Below, in pieces: positions 11,462 to 24,319 of a DNA stretch of 64,000 nt. The notes below the pieces were generated by a model that was not told where the DNA came from, ran no database searches, and was given only the letters and a program-made list of their open reading frames with translations. Origin of the DNA: Dugong dugon. Taxonomy: Eukaryota > Chordata > Mammalia > Sirenia > Dugongidae. Within the stretch, counting starts at the first letter, position 1, and each line of letters begins with the position of its first letter. The translations under genes and the position numbers were made by a program. The stretch is from contig CM057474.1 of the NCBI GenBank assembly GCA_030035585.1, positions 3,590,501 through 3,654,500 on the forward strand. Direction: 5' to 3'.

Positions 11462-11927
11462 GTACCTCTGGTTAAAAAATAACATCAGATAACAACTCAA
11501 GACTAGAACACAGGACAGAACAACCAGATATCAGTCCAGATAAGGAAGTCACAAAAAGAAAGCAAAGATAAAACACTGAAAATAGGGAAACAGAGACGTC
11601 AATATGTAAAAGATGATAACATTAAAACAAGAGGGAGTAAAAAATATAGTCATAGATCTTTCATGTGGAGAGGAAATCAAGGCTATATAAAGAAATAAAA
11701 GACTGGTTTAAGCTTAGAAAAATAGAGGTAAATATTAAGGTAACCACAAAGGAAACTAACAATCCTACACATCAAAATAAAAAACAAGAAAAACATAAAG
11801 ACTCGGCAAATACAAAATCAATAACAATGAAAAAGATGAAAAGAAAATACATAAAGAGAAATGACTCAACACAGAAAATTAAGTCACACAAAAACTGTCA
11901 ACAACACATACACAAACAGACATCAAA

Positions 11928-14900
11928 ATGATAGTGCTAAACTCATACCTATCAATAATTACGCTGAATGTAAATGGACTAAATGCACCAATAAAGAGAG
12001 AGTGGCAGAATGGATTAAAAGGACACGATCCGTCTATATGCTGCCTACTGGACACACCTTAGACTTAAAGACACAAACAAACTAAAACTCAAAGGATAGA
12101 AAAAAAAATGTATCAAGTGAACAACAATCAAAAAAGAGAACGAGTGGCAGTATTAATCTCTGACAAAATAGACTTTAAAGCAAAATCCACCACAAAGGAT
12201 AAGGAAGGACCCTATATAATGATTAAAGGGTCGATACACCAGGAAGACATAACCATAATAAATAGTTACACACGTGACAACAGGGCTCCAAAATACATGA
12301 AACAAACTCTAACAGCATTGAAAGGAGAAACAGACAGCTGCACAATAATAGTAGGAGACTTCAACACACCACTTTTGGAGAAGGACAGAACATCCAGAAA
12401 GAAACTCAACAAAGACATGGATCTAAATGCTGTAGTCAACCAACTTGATCTCATAGACATATACCGAACACTCTACCCAACAACAGCCAAGTATACTTTC
12501 TTTTCCAACGCACATGGAACATTCTCCAGAATAGACCACATATCAGGCCACAAAGCAAGCCTTAACAGAATCCAAAGCATTGAAATATTACAAAGCATCT
12601 TTTCTGATCATAAAGCCATAAAAGTAGAAATCAATAACAGAAAAAGCAAGGAAAAAAATAAAATACATGGAAACTGAACACCACCTTGCTCAAAAACTAC
12701 TGGGTTATAGAAAAAATTAAGGACAGAATAAAGAAATTCACAGAATCAAATGAGAATGAACACTCATCCTACCAGAACCTTTGGGACACAGCAAAAGCAG
12801 TGCTCAGAGATCAGTTTATAGCAATAAATGCACACATCCAAAAAGAAGAAAGGGCCAAAATAAAAACAGTAACCCTGTAACTTGAACAAATAGAGCAGTG
12901 AAAGTAGCCCTTGGGTGCCAGAAGAAAGCAAATAATAACAATTAGAGCAGAATTAAATGAAATAGAGAATAGAAAAACAATTGAATAAGTTAACAATACC
13001 AAAAGCTGGTTCTTTGAAAAAATCAACAAAATCGATAAATCATTAGCCCAACTCACAAAGAGAAACAGGGAGGAAGCAAATAACCCGAATAAGAAATGAG
13101 ATGGGCAATACCACAACAGACCCAACTGAAATTAAAAGAATCATAACAGAATACTATGAAAAATTGTACACCAACAAATTGAAAACCTAGAGGAAATGGA
13201 CAAATTTCTAGAAACTCACTACCTACCTGAACTAACACAAACAGAGGTAGAACGACTAAATAAACCTATAACAAAAGAAGAGATTGAAAAGGTAATTTAA
13301 AAACTCCCAACAAAAAAAAAAAAAACCCTGGCCTGTATGGTTTCACTGGAGAATCCTACCAAACTTTCACAGAGAGTTAACACCACTACTTCTAATGGTA
13401 TTTCAGAGCATAGAAAAGGATGGAATACTGCCAAACTAATTGTATGAAGCCAGCATAACACTGATACTAAAACCAGGTAAAGACACCACAAAAAAAGAAA
13501 ATTACACACCAGTATTCCTCATGAACATAGACCTGAAAATCCTCAACAAAATTCTAGCCAATAGAATTCAACAACATATCAAAAAAATAATTCACCATGA
13601 TCAAGTGGGATTCATACCAGGTATGCAGGGATGGTTCAACATTAAAAAAACAATCAATGGAATCCATCACATAAATACAACAAAAGACAAGAACTACATG
13701 ATCTTATCAATTGATGCATAAAAGGCATTGGACACAGTCCAACACCCATTCATGATAAAAATGCTCAACAAGATAGGAATAGAAGAGAAATTCCTCAACA
13801 TAATAAAGGGCATTTATACAAAGCCAACAGCCAACATCATCCTAAATGAAGAGCATCTGAAAGCATTCCCTTGAGAATGGGAACCAGAAGAGGATGCCTT
13901 TTATCACCACTCTTATTCAATGTTGTGCTGGAGGTCCTAGCCAGAGCAGTTAGGCTTGAAAAAGAAATAAAGGGCATCCAAATTGGTAAGGAAGAAGTAA
14001 AAGTATCTCTATTTGCAGATGATATGATCTTATACACAGAATACCTCAAAGAATCCACAAGAAAGCTATTGGAACTGATAGAAGATTTCAGCAAAGTATC
14101 AGGATACAAGATAAACATACAAAATCAGTTGGATTCCTCTACACCAACAAAGAGAACTTCAGAGAGAAAATCACCAAATCAATACCATTTACAATAAACC
14201 CCAAGAAGATAAAATACTTAGGAATAAATCTAACCAGAGATGTAAAAGACCTATACGATGAAAACTACAAGACACTACTGTAAGAAGCCAAAAGAGACCT
14301 ACACAAGTGGAGAAACATATCTTGCTCATGGATAGGAAGACTCACCATTGTGAAAATGTCAATTCTACCCAAAGCCATCTACAGATACAATGCAATCCCA
14401 ATCCAGATTCCAATGGCAGTTTTAATGAGATGGAGAAACAAATCACCTACTTCATATGGAAAGGGAAGAGGCCCTGGATAAGTAAAGCATCACTGAAGAA
14501 GAAGAACAAAGTCAGAGGCCTCACACTACCTGATTTTAGAACCTATTTTACCACCCCGGTAGTCAAAACAGCCTGGTACTGGTACAACAACAGATACATA
14601 GATTAATGGAACAAAATAAGAATCCAGACATGAATTCATCCACCTATGAGCAGCTGATATATGACAAAGGCCCAAAGTCTGTGAAATGGGGAAAAGACAG
14701 TCTCTTTAACAAATAGTGCTGATGTAACTGGATATCCATCTGCAAAAAAATGAAGCAAGACCCATACCTCACACGGTGCACAAAAACTAACTCAAAATGG
14801 ATCAAAGACCTAAATATAAAATCGAAAATGATAAAGATCATAGAAGAAAAAATAGGGACAACACTAAGAGCCCTAATACATGGCATAAACAGAATATAAA

Positions 14901-15657
14901 ACATTACTAACAATGCACAAACACCAGAAGAGAAACTGGATTACTGGGGGCTCCTAAAAATCAAACACTTACGCGCATCAAAAGACTTCACCAAAAGAGT
15001 AAAAAGACAACCTACTAACTGGGAAAAAAATTTTGGCTAGGACATATCCAATCAGGGTCTAATCTCTAAAATCTACAAGATGCTGCAAAACTTCAACAGC
15101 AAAAGGACAAATAACCCAGTTAAAAGATGGGCAAAGGATATGAACCGCACTTTCACCAAAGAAGACATTCAGGTGGCTAACAGATACGTGAGGAAATGCT
15201 CACGATCATTAGCCATTAGAGAAATACAAATCAAAACTACAATGAGATAACCATCTCACCCCAACAAGACTAGCATTAATCAAAAAAATGCAAAGTAATA
15301 AGTGTTGGAGAGGTTGTGGAGAGGCTGGAACACTTACACACTGCTGGTGGGAACGTAAAATGGTACAACCACCTTGGAAATCAATCTGATGCTTCCTTAA
15401 AAACTTAGAAACAGAAGTACCATATGATCCAGCAATCCCACTCCTTGGAATATATTCTAGAGAAATAAGAGCCATCACACAAATAGGTATATGCACACCC
15501 ATGTTCATTGCAGCATTGCTCACAATAGCAAAAACATGGAAACAAGCTAGGTGCCCATCAGCGGACGAATGGATAAACAAATTATGGTATATTCACACAA
15601 TGGAATACTACACAACGATGAAGAACAACAATGAATCCATGAAACATCTACTACTTT
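11928..15657 (+). pseudogene. L1 ORF2 (endonuclease-reverse transcriptase) pseudogene, copy 1
   Basis: ORF2p nicks target DNA and reverse-transcribes L1 RNA. The ATG at 11928 is followed by LNVNGLNAPIKR, the conserved start of the APE-like endonuclease. A frameshift near 11998 breaks the frame. The longest surviving piece (12108-12677, 189 codons) has endonuclease motifs GDFNTPL, RIDHISGHK and SDHKAI. The reverse transcriptase follows: [21 protein letters not shown] (shortened here) near 13500, [11 protein letters not shown], a stop replacing a residue after LSIDA at 13719-13721, [14 protein letters not shown] near 13880, and the catalytic FADD at 14012-14023. The C-terminal region extends to about 15650 with many stops. 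It is inactive, though the catalytic FADD survives. Confidence 0.92.
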
Positions 15658-16504
15658 CAACATTTTTCCCGAGCTCTTGATTCATAAATTTAGCCACCCA
15701 CCAAATTTCTTTACCTTAATGTTCCACAGTCTACTGAAAATCAACATTTACCAAATTAAATTCTTCATAGGTTTATTTTCCACTGTGGAATCAGTTTCTC
15801 CTCCTGAATATCCTATCCTAGTTAATAGCGCCATCATTACCCAAGGTGCTTCTCTCCTCTTTATTGCTCATGACTAATCTGTCTCCAAGTCCCATCCATT
15901 GATCCCCTTGAGGGCAGTAACTAAGCTTTTAAGTAACCAACATTAATGTTTCTTGTATTCTCCACCCAACCTGCAATTAGACCAACAATTTCCTTTACAG
16001 TCTCTTAGAAGTTGCTGTAAGGTATATTCAGTGAGAGATAAATATTGATAGGTTTCTATCAAGTAAGCCATGGAGATGGATTCATTTCTCAACTTCAGAG
16101 AATGTTTCATGAATCAGAATTTAGGAATGCTGTAAAGTCAGAATACTGTACAATTTTGTACTTTCATTATTTGAATATACTGAAAAGAGCATGCTACCTG
16201 ATTTATTGAGTTGTCACTTTAAAGTGGCATCATTAATTATTTATCATTAATGCGTAAACATTAAATCTCTGTCCTTTATGCAGGCCTTCATTGGCCAGGG
16301 GGTCGGTGGAATTAAAACTCTTAACATTAAATTATCATTATTCTGGTTCACCTAAAGGACATATTTAGATAACCCTTTCAGGGATGAATTTTTTTTTTTT
16401 TGGAATTTTGTGGTGATGCCATGTTTATTCACTAACGGAATGGCTGCTGAATCACTGTTTGTTGGTAGTTTTTTATTATTTGAAAAAATGGGGTGCCAGT
16501 TGCA
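15658..16504. other. Non-genic stretch after L1 copy 1
   Basis: The L1 match ends abruptly and AT-rich sequence of no known family follows. A T run lies at 16389-16400. No supported gene. Confidence 0.4.
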
Positions 16505-16758
16505 AGCCGTCCATATTGGTGCTATGTTCCATGAAGTATATCACAAATGTGGTATGTATTGCTACCATGGTCCAGGAAGTGCATCACACTTCCTGGTTAC
16601 ACTTGAACCATAAAATCTTATTCAACTTGCCAGCAAGCACGTTATAAAAAATGTCATTAGGGAGATGAGTAAAGCAAGTGGTCCATATCATCCCACGTTC
16701 CATGAAGCCCATCACATAAGCAGTACATATCAGTACCATGGCCCAAGAAGTGCATCAT
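16505..16758 (+). repeat. Imperfect direct duplication, 171-bp spacing
   Basis: 16505-16587 and 16676-16758 are homologous (GTCCATAT, then GTTCCATGAAG, ATCACA, TACCATGG, AAGAAGTGCATCA or its variants). The identity is about 70-75% by eye over 83 bp. Between and around the copies the match weakens. Short open frames in the area are not convincing. No family name is recognised. Confidence 0.7.
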
Positions 16759-16759
16759 A

Positions 16760-18099
16760 AAAAGTTTTTACCCCCAAAATAATTCAGATACTTGAATATT
16801 TCAGAATGTTGGAAACTGTACCTTCCCGATCACACAATGGAAATAGTAAACATATTTGCAAGCCTTATATTGATGTACAGAGCCAAAAGCACAAAAGTTT
16901 CACACAATCACTCCCCCGGGAAGCATCCCCTCATACAGTGGCTCTCAATACTCAAATGTGACTCAGACCAACTTCCTTGTTTTTTTAAACAGTTGCACCA
17001 GTATCCACCACAATGCCGGAATTTACTAAAGTGGCTCAAATGCCTGCCAGTAAGTCTCCAGGGGTGGAACATGTAGCTAGAACATATATGTGCCAGTGAC
17101 CATGGAAGAGATAACAAATGCTTTTTAATCCTCATCTGTATTACTTGAATATTACTTTAAAGCTCTTGACATTGTTAACTCCACATTCTCCTTTTATGAA
17201 TTTGAAGTTATGCTGTAATAACTATCAAAGAGCATAGGAAAAATAAATAAACTTTGAAATATGAAAGGATTAGTGTGGATAATAAATACCCATTCGGTGT
17301 GTTAGTCACTTTGATCTGGGCATTTGTTTCATCCAGCAAATATTTTCATAGTACTTTAATTTCAGTTTCCCTACCTAGAAATTACACGGGAGCAGTCTTT
17401 GTTTTTCAAGAACAGCAGAGATGTTGATAGCATTAAGTCAAAAGCAGAGGTCATAAATTCTAATCAAACGAGCAAAGACATTAGCCTTTGTATAACATAA
17501 AGATTTGGACTTGTTCACAAAATAATCCTAATAATGATAGTTCCTCATGTGCAACAGCAATTAAAGATGCACATTTTTCTTTGGTGAGTGGTTGTCTGAT
17601 GCATTAGTATGCTTCTCCAAATACTTCCTGAAATTTAAATTATCTGTAGACTTTCCAGAGCTTTATTTTGATCAGACATGTAAAGAAGCAATGTAGCAGC
17701 TCAATTACTGTCAAACTAAAGATGATTTTACATTCTGATTTAGAGAAATATGTCACCCATCATCAGACTACAAAATAGCTGAAATACTTAAGGAAAAAAA
17801 GTAAGTGGTTAAGGACGTTAAGCTAAAATATGGCCTCATTGCCCTGCTTGTTAGCCAGCCCCTTGCAGTGGTGGTGGCTGCTGCTGCTGTTTTGGTTTTA
17901 TTCTTTCTTCTGCTGGTGGTGGTAGCGCCCATGGCCAACCTCCCACTGAAGCTGGAGGGTGGCATGGAAAAATCTTGCTAGAAGGTGTCACCTCAAAATC
18001 ACTCTCAGGGCTTCAGTGAATAGGTTTTAGCAAACACAGCCCCAGCCAGTGAGCTGTTTCTAATAACTAGGCAGTTCATGGCAATAAAAGAGGATTCTG
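16760..18099. other. Non-genic stretch
   Basis: Mostly single-copy appearance. A short GGT/GCT-rich patch (17866-17925) gives a spurious reverse-strand Thr/Ala-rich frame. No gene is supported. Confidence 0.4.
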
Positions 18100-18159
18100 T
18101 GACAAGTGTGGCTTCAGGAAGGTTGTATAGCTTTGGATGAGTCACTTCACTCCTCTTCG
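18100..18159 (+). repeat. MIR fragment, left part
   Basis: The text 'gctttggatgagtcacttcactcctct' matches the middle of MIR. The match is broken by the unassigned repeat at 18160-18244 and resumes at about 18245. Confidence 0.55.
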
Positions 18160-18244
18160 TTCATGAATGGGAGTCTTACTTGGCAAGAATGAGAAGATTC
18201 TAAGGGCCACTGTTTGGAGCACCGAGGTTGAAGTTAACCATCAC
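18160..18244 (+). repeat. Copy 2 of the unassigned ~86-bp dispersed repeat, within MIR
   Basis: Homologous to 4351-4436 in the same orientation. Here it replaces the MIR segment that normally contains the CTCAGTTTCC phrase, so it probably arrived after the MIR. No clear duplication flanks it, and roughly 40 bases of MIR are missing, so the event was not a simple insertion. Confidence 0.72.
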
Positions 18245-18340
18245 TACCTACTTTACAAAAGTCGTTACAAGGAGTAGGAATCAGGTTTGCAAAGCACTTG
18301 GTGCATGGTAGGTGCTCAGGAAATTGTGGTGGTGGTCATT
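18245..18340 (+). repeat. MIR fragment, right part
   Basis: TACCTACTTTAC followed by 'gcaaagcacttggtgcatggtaggtgctcagg' is the 3' half of MIR. Confidence 0.6.
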
Positions 18341-18344
18341 GTTG

Positions 18345-20665
18345 ATGTTATCATCATCACCATGTTATGCTCGTTAATTACATACGGCAAGCACCTCTGA
18401 TCTCTCTTTGGTCTTCTGACCTTGTGCTTGTCACTCACAGGTGCTCCATTTAGCTAAGTGGTAGAAGAGTAATATCAGCAGTGATATGGAAATGGCTCTC
18501 CAAGATGCTGGGTTTTCTATCATAATGTTATTGAGAATAATGTACAAATATTCATAACAACACGTTTTTGTAAAAATGAAAATTTGGAAGCTGCTTGCCT
18601 CAATGATGAGGAAATAACTAAGGATGTAAAATATTTACAATTTGAAAATGACATATGCAGGCTATTTTTGGTACATGGAAATACATATTTGACATAGTAA
18701 CTGAACGTGGTACATAACAGTATTTATTCACAGACAGCAACTTTATAAATGTTTCAATAAAATTAAAGATCAAAGGGAATTTTAGAGTCCAGTAAATACA
18801 GTTTAATATTCATTGGTTTCTCTGTTTTCTACAAAGTTGTGTAACTTTCTAAAAGTTGTTATGACTTAGTTGTCTTAGGAACTTAATAACCTTCATTTAG
18901 TTATTGTTCTAGTGGGAGAGTGCATTTGCTGTTCCTCATGACAGGTTTAAAGATGAACTTTTGGAGTAAAATCCTTTTGTAAATTAGGCCTCTTCTGCTG
19001 GTTTTTCTGCATGGCCAAAATCTTATGTACATACAGTATACCACGGAAGTGGTGAAGATTGGACAGAAAATATAGATTTTTAACTCTACACAAATAGAGA
19101 AATACATAAGTAAATGTACCATTCTCTAGTAATTTATGTGACAGCGTGGTGCCTGATGGTTTCAAAAAGCTTAAGTAGTTTTTTAAGTGCCCCTGACAGT
19201 GATTTACATAAATGAAGACTTCTCTGCGTTCTCACGTTTCTGTTTCCTGGTATCAAATCTAACGGGACTCTGATACCGCAGGGCTAGTTTTACGTGAGAG
19301 ACCAGTGCTTTCAGGCGCCAGGATGATACTTGATGTGGGCATGTGATCAAGCTGGCACCACAGCTCGCTCTCCCAGCATTCAAAGAGATTTCAGGGACAG
19401 ATTACAGATTGATGCAGAAATATACATAAGAAATAAGGCTGCATTTATTAAGAGATTTTAAAAATACATACTTTATCTCAAGAAAGTACATTGTAAGACA
19501 AATATAAAGTTTCAGTCCTGGAGAGAAAGAAAGAGTGGTGGAAGACTATGAACAGCTAGAATTCAGTTTGATACACTTCTGTATTTATTCAGTTTCAGAA
19601 CATTGATAAATTTTGGAGGTGTGAGGTGGTGGGTGGCTTTTTCATTTGTAACAAACACGTGTTCTACTGTGTTCCCCCGGCTTATCTGTAAGAGGGTGAG
19701 GATATGTTTGTGGAATCAAGTCACTGGCTGATTGACTCAAGTTCCTGTTTTTCTCCAATCATTGCCTCTCTTGGGTTTCTCTACAACACGTTTGCTTGTC
19801 TGTCTGTCCATTTGTTTTCCTCCTTGGAAGGAAGCCTGCCTTAAATCAATGGGTTTACTACTCATGAATTAACTTATGGGCAAAGGTAGATAAATGTGGG
19901 CCATCCTTTTCATTTCAGGACTGAGCACTGGTCTTTTGTCTCCCACACTTTATGACTAAACAGCTGCACAACGGAAGGCAACCTCCTATTAAAATTGTGG
20001 CTTGAGAACTGCAGAGTGGTACTGAGGCTTCAGGATAGGGATATGCTTGTAGATAAATAAAACACAAAATTGAGTTTCCGAGAGGGTCTTCTCTAGCAAC
20101 TTCTCATCACAGTTGCTGTGAATGCCTATATCTAAGTTTGTGTCGTTAGATATATTCTGACATTTGGGTATGTGAATGAGGTCATCGAATTTATGTGATT
20201 AAATTCTCATTCATTCGATAGAAGATTAGAATGATTCATTGAAAAATGCCAAAGGATATTTTTAATTTGGAGTCTCAATTTTAATTGAAACACTATCATT
20301 CTGTATTGAGCATTGGGGAGTAACAATCACACATGTTCTTAATTTTTAAAGTAAATGGTTAAGCTGTATGAATTTTAAGGCAGTCTTCCCTTTGCATTTA
20401 TAGGAAGAATATTTATAAACTTATTCTTGGTTTTTATCCCTGAGTAAAATTAAAATAGTGTGCTGAACATGCCATAAGCTTTTTGATGACTGGTCCTGTG
20501 TCAAATAGACAGACTCGGGGGCAGGGGGAGACCAGGCAAGCAGGGATCTTCTCTATTCTCTACCCTCAGTCCCAACATGGGCTATGTTATATCTTAGGTG
20601 TGCAATAATTGTTTATTGAATATCCAAATGGATGATTAACTACTGGGAGTACCAGCCACGCCAGT
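18345..20665. other. Non-genic stretch, 2.3 kb
   Basis: No recognised repeat apart from possible weak old fragments, and no supported exon. AT-rich. It is one of the longer repeat-free stretches of the window, so a place to look for conserved non-coding elements by alignment. Confidence 0.45.
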
Positions 20666-20669
20666 ACTC

Positions 20670-20850
20670 AAGAACATGAGTGAATCTCTCTGAGCCTCAG
20701 TTTCCCCATTTACAAAGTGAGTCTGCTCATGTTTCCTCCGTATGATGGGTGACTGCAAGTCAAAGAAAACGTGTGACATGTCTTTGAAAACTGGAAGGGC
20801 TTTGTATAAGAAATCATTATTACTAACATTATTAGTGTTGTTACATAATG
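20670..20850 (+). repeat. MIR SINE
   Basis: TCTCTGAGCCTCAGTTTCCC followed by 'catttacaaagtgag' is the diagnostic MIR core, and 'gaagggctttgtataag' matches the later part. The 5' tRNA part is only weakly visible. Confidence 0.8.
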
Positions 20851-20854
20851 TTTG

Positions 20855-21729
20855 TTAGTACTATATGTTTGTTAGGACCTGCATTCAATAAATGCATATT
20901 TAGGTAAAAAAAAAATAGCGCGCTGTAAATTGAAGAAAAATCAGTAGTTTATCATAAATTGTTTGATGTAAAGTTTTTTTTTGAACATTGCATTTGTTTT
21001 GACATAATTGTAATTCCTGTAGGTATTTCATTTCCCTTTGTTTTTCCATGGGGAGGAGCACTCAGAAACATATACTCAGACAACTAAATATTACTTCTCA
21101 GAAACAATACACATTAATAACTTTTTATGCATATGTGAATAGGAATCAGCAAAGGATAATACAGCATATAATATGAAGATGTAGGTGAAGGAAAACTTAG
21201 CTTATGATGGATTTCCATCACGCTTTGAAAATTGGATTAGGATATATATCACATAAAATTCACCCTTAGATATGCTGCAAATTTAATGACAGGGTTCAGT
21301 AGAAATGAGATCTTAGAGGTTTTGATGAAGAAAGTTGCTCAATGTATGCCTTATCTTTCTTTCTTCTTGCTCAAGGTACAATTAAATTTACTCTGCAGGA
21401 CCACAGTGTGTAGCATATATTAACTTTATACTGACCCTGCCTGTATTAACTTTATGCTAATCCTGCAGATAAGTGGCAGCAAAAGTGCATTAATAAAGCC
21501 ATTAGCTGGGATGACAGTATTCTAGTTCTTAGTTTTGTTTTGTTTTTAATCCTGTCTGTATATTCTTATTAGATGATGGATCTGTGATGAAAGGTGTTTG
21601 AGTTTATTTTTACTGTATGTTGGGCATTGCAGTGAAGCACTGGGCGGCAAAGACTTATGAGATGTGACCCTGCCATCCCAGAACTTTGTGCAATCATGGA
21701 TATAGGACACGATCTCACATCAGTTTTTA
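20855..21729. other. Non-genic stretch
   Basis: AT-rich; nothing recognised with confidence. The part just before the SINE at 21731 (about 21600-21720) has an old L2/MIR-like feel but cannot be assigned. Confidence 0.4.
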
Positions 21730-21730
21730 A

Positions 21731-21881
21731 CACTGGTGGTGCAGTGGTTAAGAACTTGGCTACTAACCGAAAGGTTGGTGGTTCGAATTCACCAGCCGCT
21801 CCTTGGAAGGTTCTACTCTGTCCTGTGGGGTCGCTATGAGTCAGAATTGACTTGACAGCAATGGGTTTGGTTTTTGGTTTA
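21731..21881 (+). mobile_element. AfroSINE, short form, well-preserved tRNA-like head
   Basis: It begins within the head (CACTGGTGGTGCAGTGGTTAAG, A box), followed by an anticodon-like hairpin (TTGG, loop CTACTAA, CCGA) and a good T arm with B box at 21780-21790. The short-form join CCGCTCCTTGG is followed by the common tail with hairpin GAGTCA-GAAT-TGACTT. It ends in TTTGGTTTTTGG. Confidence 0.95.
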
Positions 21882-21894
21882 ATCAGTACTTACA

Positions 21895-22334
21895 TATTTA
21901 TGTTTATGAATGATGCTAGGGTCTTTGATGAAAACCCCAATAATGATACCCCTCTGCCACTCCTAAGTTCTGAAGAAGTTAAGAGATAGGCTACAATAAT
22001 TGGCAGATAAAGCTAAAATACCACCTTTATCACTCATAAAAGCCCGGTTGGAGGACAGGGTTTATTTGTTCTGCTAACACGGAACCCAGCATTAAGCACG
22101 GGCCACCATGCTGGGACGGGCCTTATGTGGCCCAGAGGATCAGCTCACATTCATGGCATCAGAGGAGACCTTGTGTTCCCGGTGGCCAGCTTTGCTCTCA
22201 AGAGGAGGAAGGAGGCGCTGAGCCCCAGAGTTTATGTCTCCCTGAGTTACCTATCAGGTAGATTGCTCTGCCTGTCCTTGGGTGGGAAGAGCCAGAAGCA
22301 TTATATGTTTGGAACACGTGGGAAAAAGGAGGAT
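21895..22334. other. Non-genic stretch
   Basis: An open frame of 151 codons (22125-22580) starts in this unique sequence but runs through an antisense AfroSINE and has no splice or homology support, so I do not call a gene. Confidence 0.5.
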
Positions 22335-22345
22335 TCACCGCAATA

Positions 22346-22552
22346 TCCAAACCCAGTTGCTGTCAAGTGGATTCTGGCTCATGGTAACCCCATATGTATT
22401 AGAATAGAACTGTATGCCATCAGGTTTTCAGTGGCTGATTTTTCAGAAGTGTATTGCCAGGCCTTTCTTCTGAGGTGCCTCTGGGTGGACTTGAATGGTC
22501 AAACTTCCAGTAGCAACCAAGCATTTAATCGATCGCACCATCCAGGGACTCC
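22346..22552 (-). mobile_element. AfroSINE, long 'GCCTC' form, with target-site duplication
   Basis: On the reverse strand: GGAGTCCCTGGATGGTGCGA head, the GAGGCACCTCAGAAGAAAGG-type block, then the common tail. TCACCGCAATA (22335-22345) and TCACCCCAATA (22553-22563) are 11-bp flanking duplications with one mismatch. Confidence 0.95.
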
Positions 22553-22564
22553 TCACCCCAATAA

Positions 22565-24315
22565 AGGACAGGTAATATAATATTTGCTGTCAAATGAACT
22601 GGGCAGAATTTAAGGACAGAAAGAAACGAGCAAGCCTTCCAGAGATGGACAGGCAGGACTGAGCTAAGTGATCTGGAGGAACATTCCAGGCATGAATGAT
22701 AGCAGCAAAGTCACATGCAGGAGAGGACTGAGTTTGTGATGGAAAAGAGCCAGGGCTGGCCAAGCAGGTTACAGAGGGCTGGGAAGCCCCTTCCACAGAA
22801 CCTGGGGGAGCTACCTCCCTACCTAAGGAGCTTTCCACAAGTAGCACATTTGAGTATTTCTCTGTGAGTGTGTGTAGCGGAGAGGTTTTTTTTTATTTTT
22901 ATTGTATCCTAGCATAGCTGAACTCTGAGAATGTTTTTCATATATTTGTGTGGTTCTCACTATAATTTGTCTTGGCTAATTACATTTGACTATAAGCTTT
23001 CCAAGTGTATATTAAACTCTGGGACAAATCATCAGATTTCAGTAACAAAGAGCCTATAATTTCTGGACCATATGACCTATGTAAGGATAAGTTGCAGAGA
23101 AATTATTCTCTTCCTTTCCGTGATAAAATCGTGGCTACACTAAAAACTACCTGTCAAGGAGATTTAGTTCTGAGCTAGTTTTCTAAATGGAAGTTTGTAG
23201 TATGTGTCAATATCAGTGGGTCACCTGGAATCCTGCTCACTGAGCCGTGCTCAGATACATTCACGAGCCCAGAGCCAACTGATTTTGAAGGCTTCTTCTG
23301 TCATTTAAGTGATTATAGTATATATATCTCCAAAATAAAATCCTTAGAAATGGGGCTTCAAAGAGCAGTAACAATCAATCATGGAATGGTTTATTATATA
23401 GATTTTGTTATTTCATGTAGTAAATCATGCTTGCCCAAAAACAAGGTTACTTAAAAATAAAAAAAAAATAAAAAAAGCCATTTAATGAAACGGAACTCTA
23501 AGCTGAGTGTATCCTATACCCCATAAGGCAGTTTTTAACTCTTTGCTGAATGCTTTGGGTATGGAATGATGGTGGGAGAGAGGAGGGGTATGGGGAAAAA
23601 GAAAGAGATCAGCTCCATTGCCTGTTGTCAGTGAGTTGGGAATTTTATTGGGAAGATACAGCAAGTATTCGAATGATAGATAGTAAATACAAAACAGCGT
23701 ATAAACACGCACCAGGCTGTCTTTTAGTTGTTCATTACGTTGATTATTCAGAAGACTCACTGAACAGTTTGGCAAGTATTAGAGATTTTGTGTTCCTTTG
23801 TCTGACAAATGCAACTGTCCTGACTTAGCACAGAGGTCACTGGTCTCACCACTGATAACGCCTCCTCTACCTAAAACTCGGAAAATTTTAAGGGGTCTGT
23901 TCTTCACCATTATTTTTTTTCATCAATAAAATGAGGGTTTGGGAACCAAATGAATACCTTAGCCCTCTCCCAGCTCTAATATTTATTGAACTAAGGGCAT
24001 CTCTGATGACACAGAGAGAAAGAAGAGAGACTCGGGATGTCATAAGACAAAAGAAAGGTTCTGAGACTCATTGCTACAACTAGGCAATAGGATGGCCAAT
24101 CAGTGGGGCCGACGTGAAAAGCCCCACTGTCCGTCAGCTGTCACGTGTTCTTTATGATGCTGTAAACATCGCAGGCCATGTTCTTTGGGTTTTCCTTTTG
24201 CATTAGTGTGGAAGATTTATTTATCAGTATGAATGTTTTACTACTGAAGAGTTGACTTGTTTTAACAACAATTTTTGTGGATTAGGGTGAATTTAATGAG
24301 CCACTCTTTTTTTCC
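22565..24315. other. Non-genic stretch
   Basis: The part from 22600 to 22800 (with 'ggaacattccaggcatgaatg' and 'agagggctgggaagcc') weakly resembles the ancient repeat at 24890-25500. From 22860 onward nothing is recognised. The poly(A/T) runs at 22888 and 23458 are simple. Confidence 0.4.
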
Positions 24316-24319
24316 TAAA

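Larger units (their letters stand above)
10100..15657 (+). mobile_element. LINE-1 copy 1: 5' UTR remnant, ORF1, ORF2, no 3' UTR
   Basis: The segment runs in L1 order: a C-rich 5' UTR-like part (about 10110-10520), ORF1 (10531-11461), an A-rich spacer, and ORF2 from 11928. Alignable L1 text stops near 15657, just after the coding phrase equivalent to 'atggaatactacacaac'; the remainder of the ORF2 end, the 3' UTR and poly(A) are missing. The usual L1 defect is loss of the 5' end, so a later deletion or rearrangement at the 3' side is likely. The 5' boundary is uncertain and I found no target-site duplication. Confidence 0.9.

Noticed and set aside
16505-16758. Alpha-satellite-like monomers (171-bp spacing)
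   Set aside because: Only the spacing coincides; the sequence is not alpha satellite, and the locus is not a tandem array.
22125-22580. 151-codon open frame as a possible host gene
   Set aside because: It runs from unique DNA through an antisense AfroSINE, has no splice signals or recognised domain.
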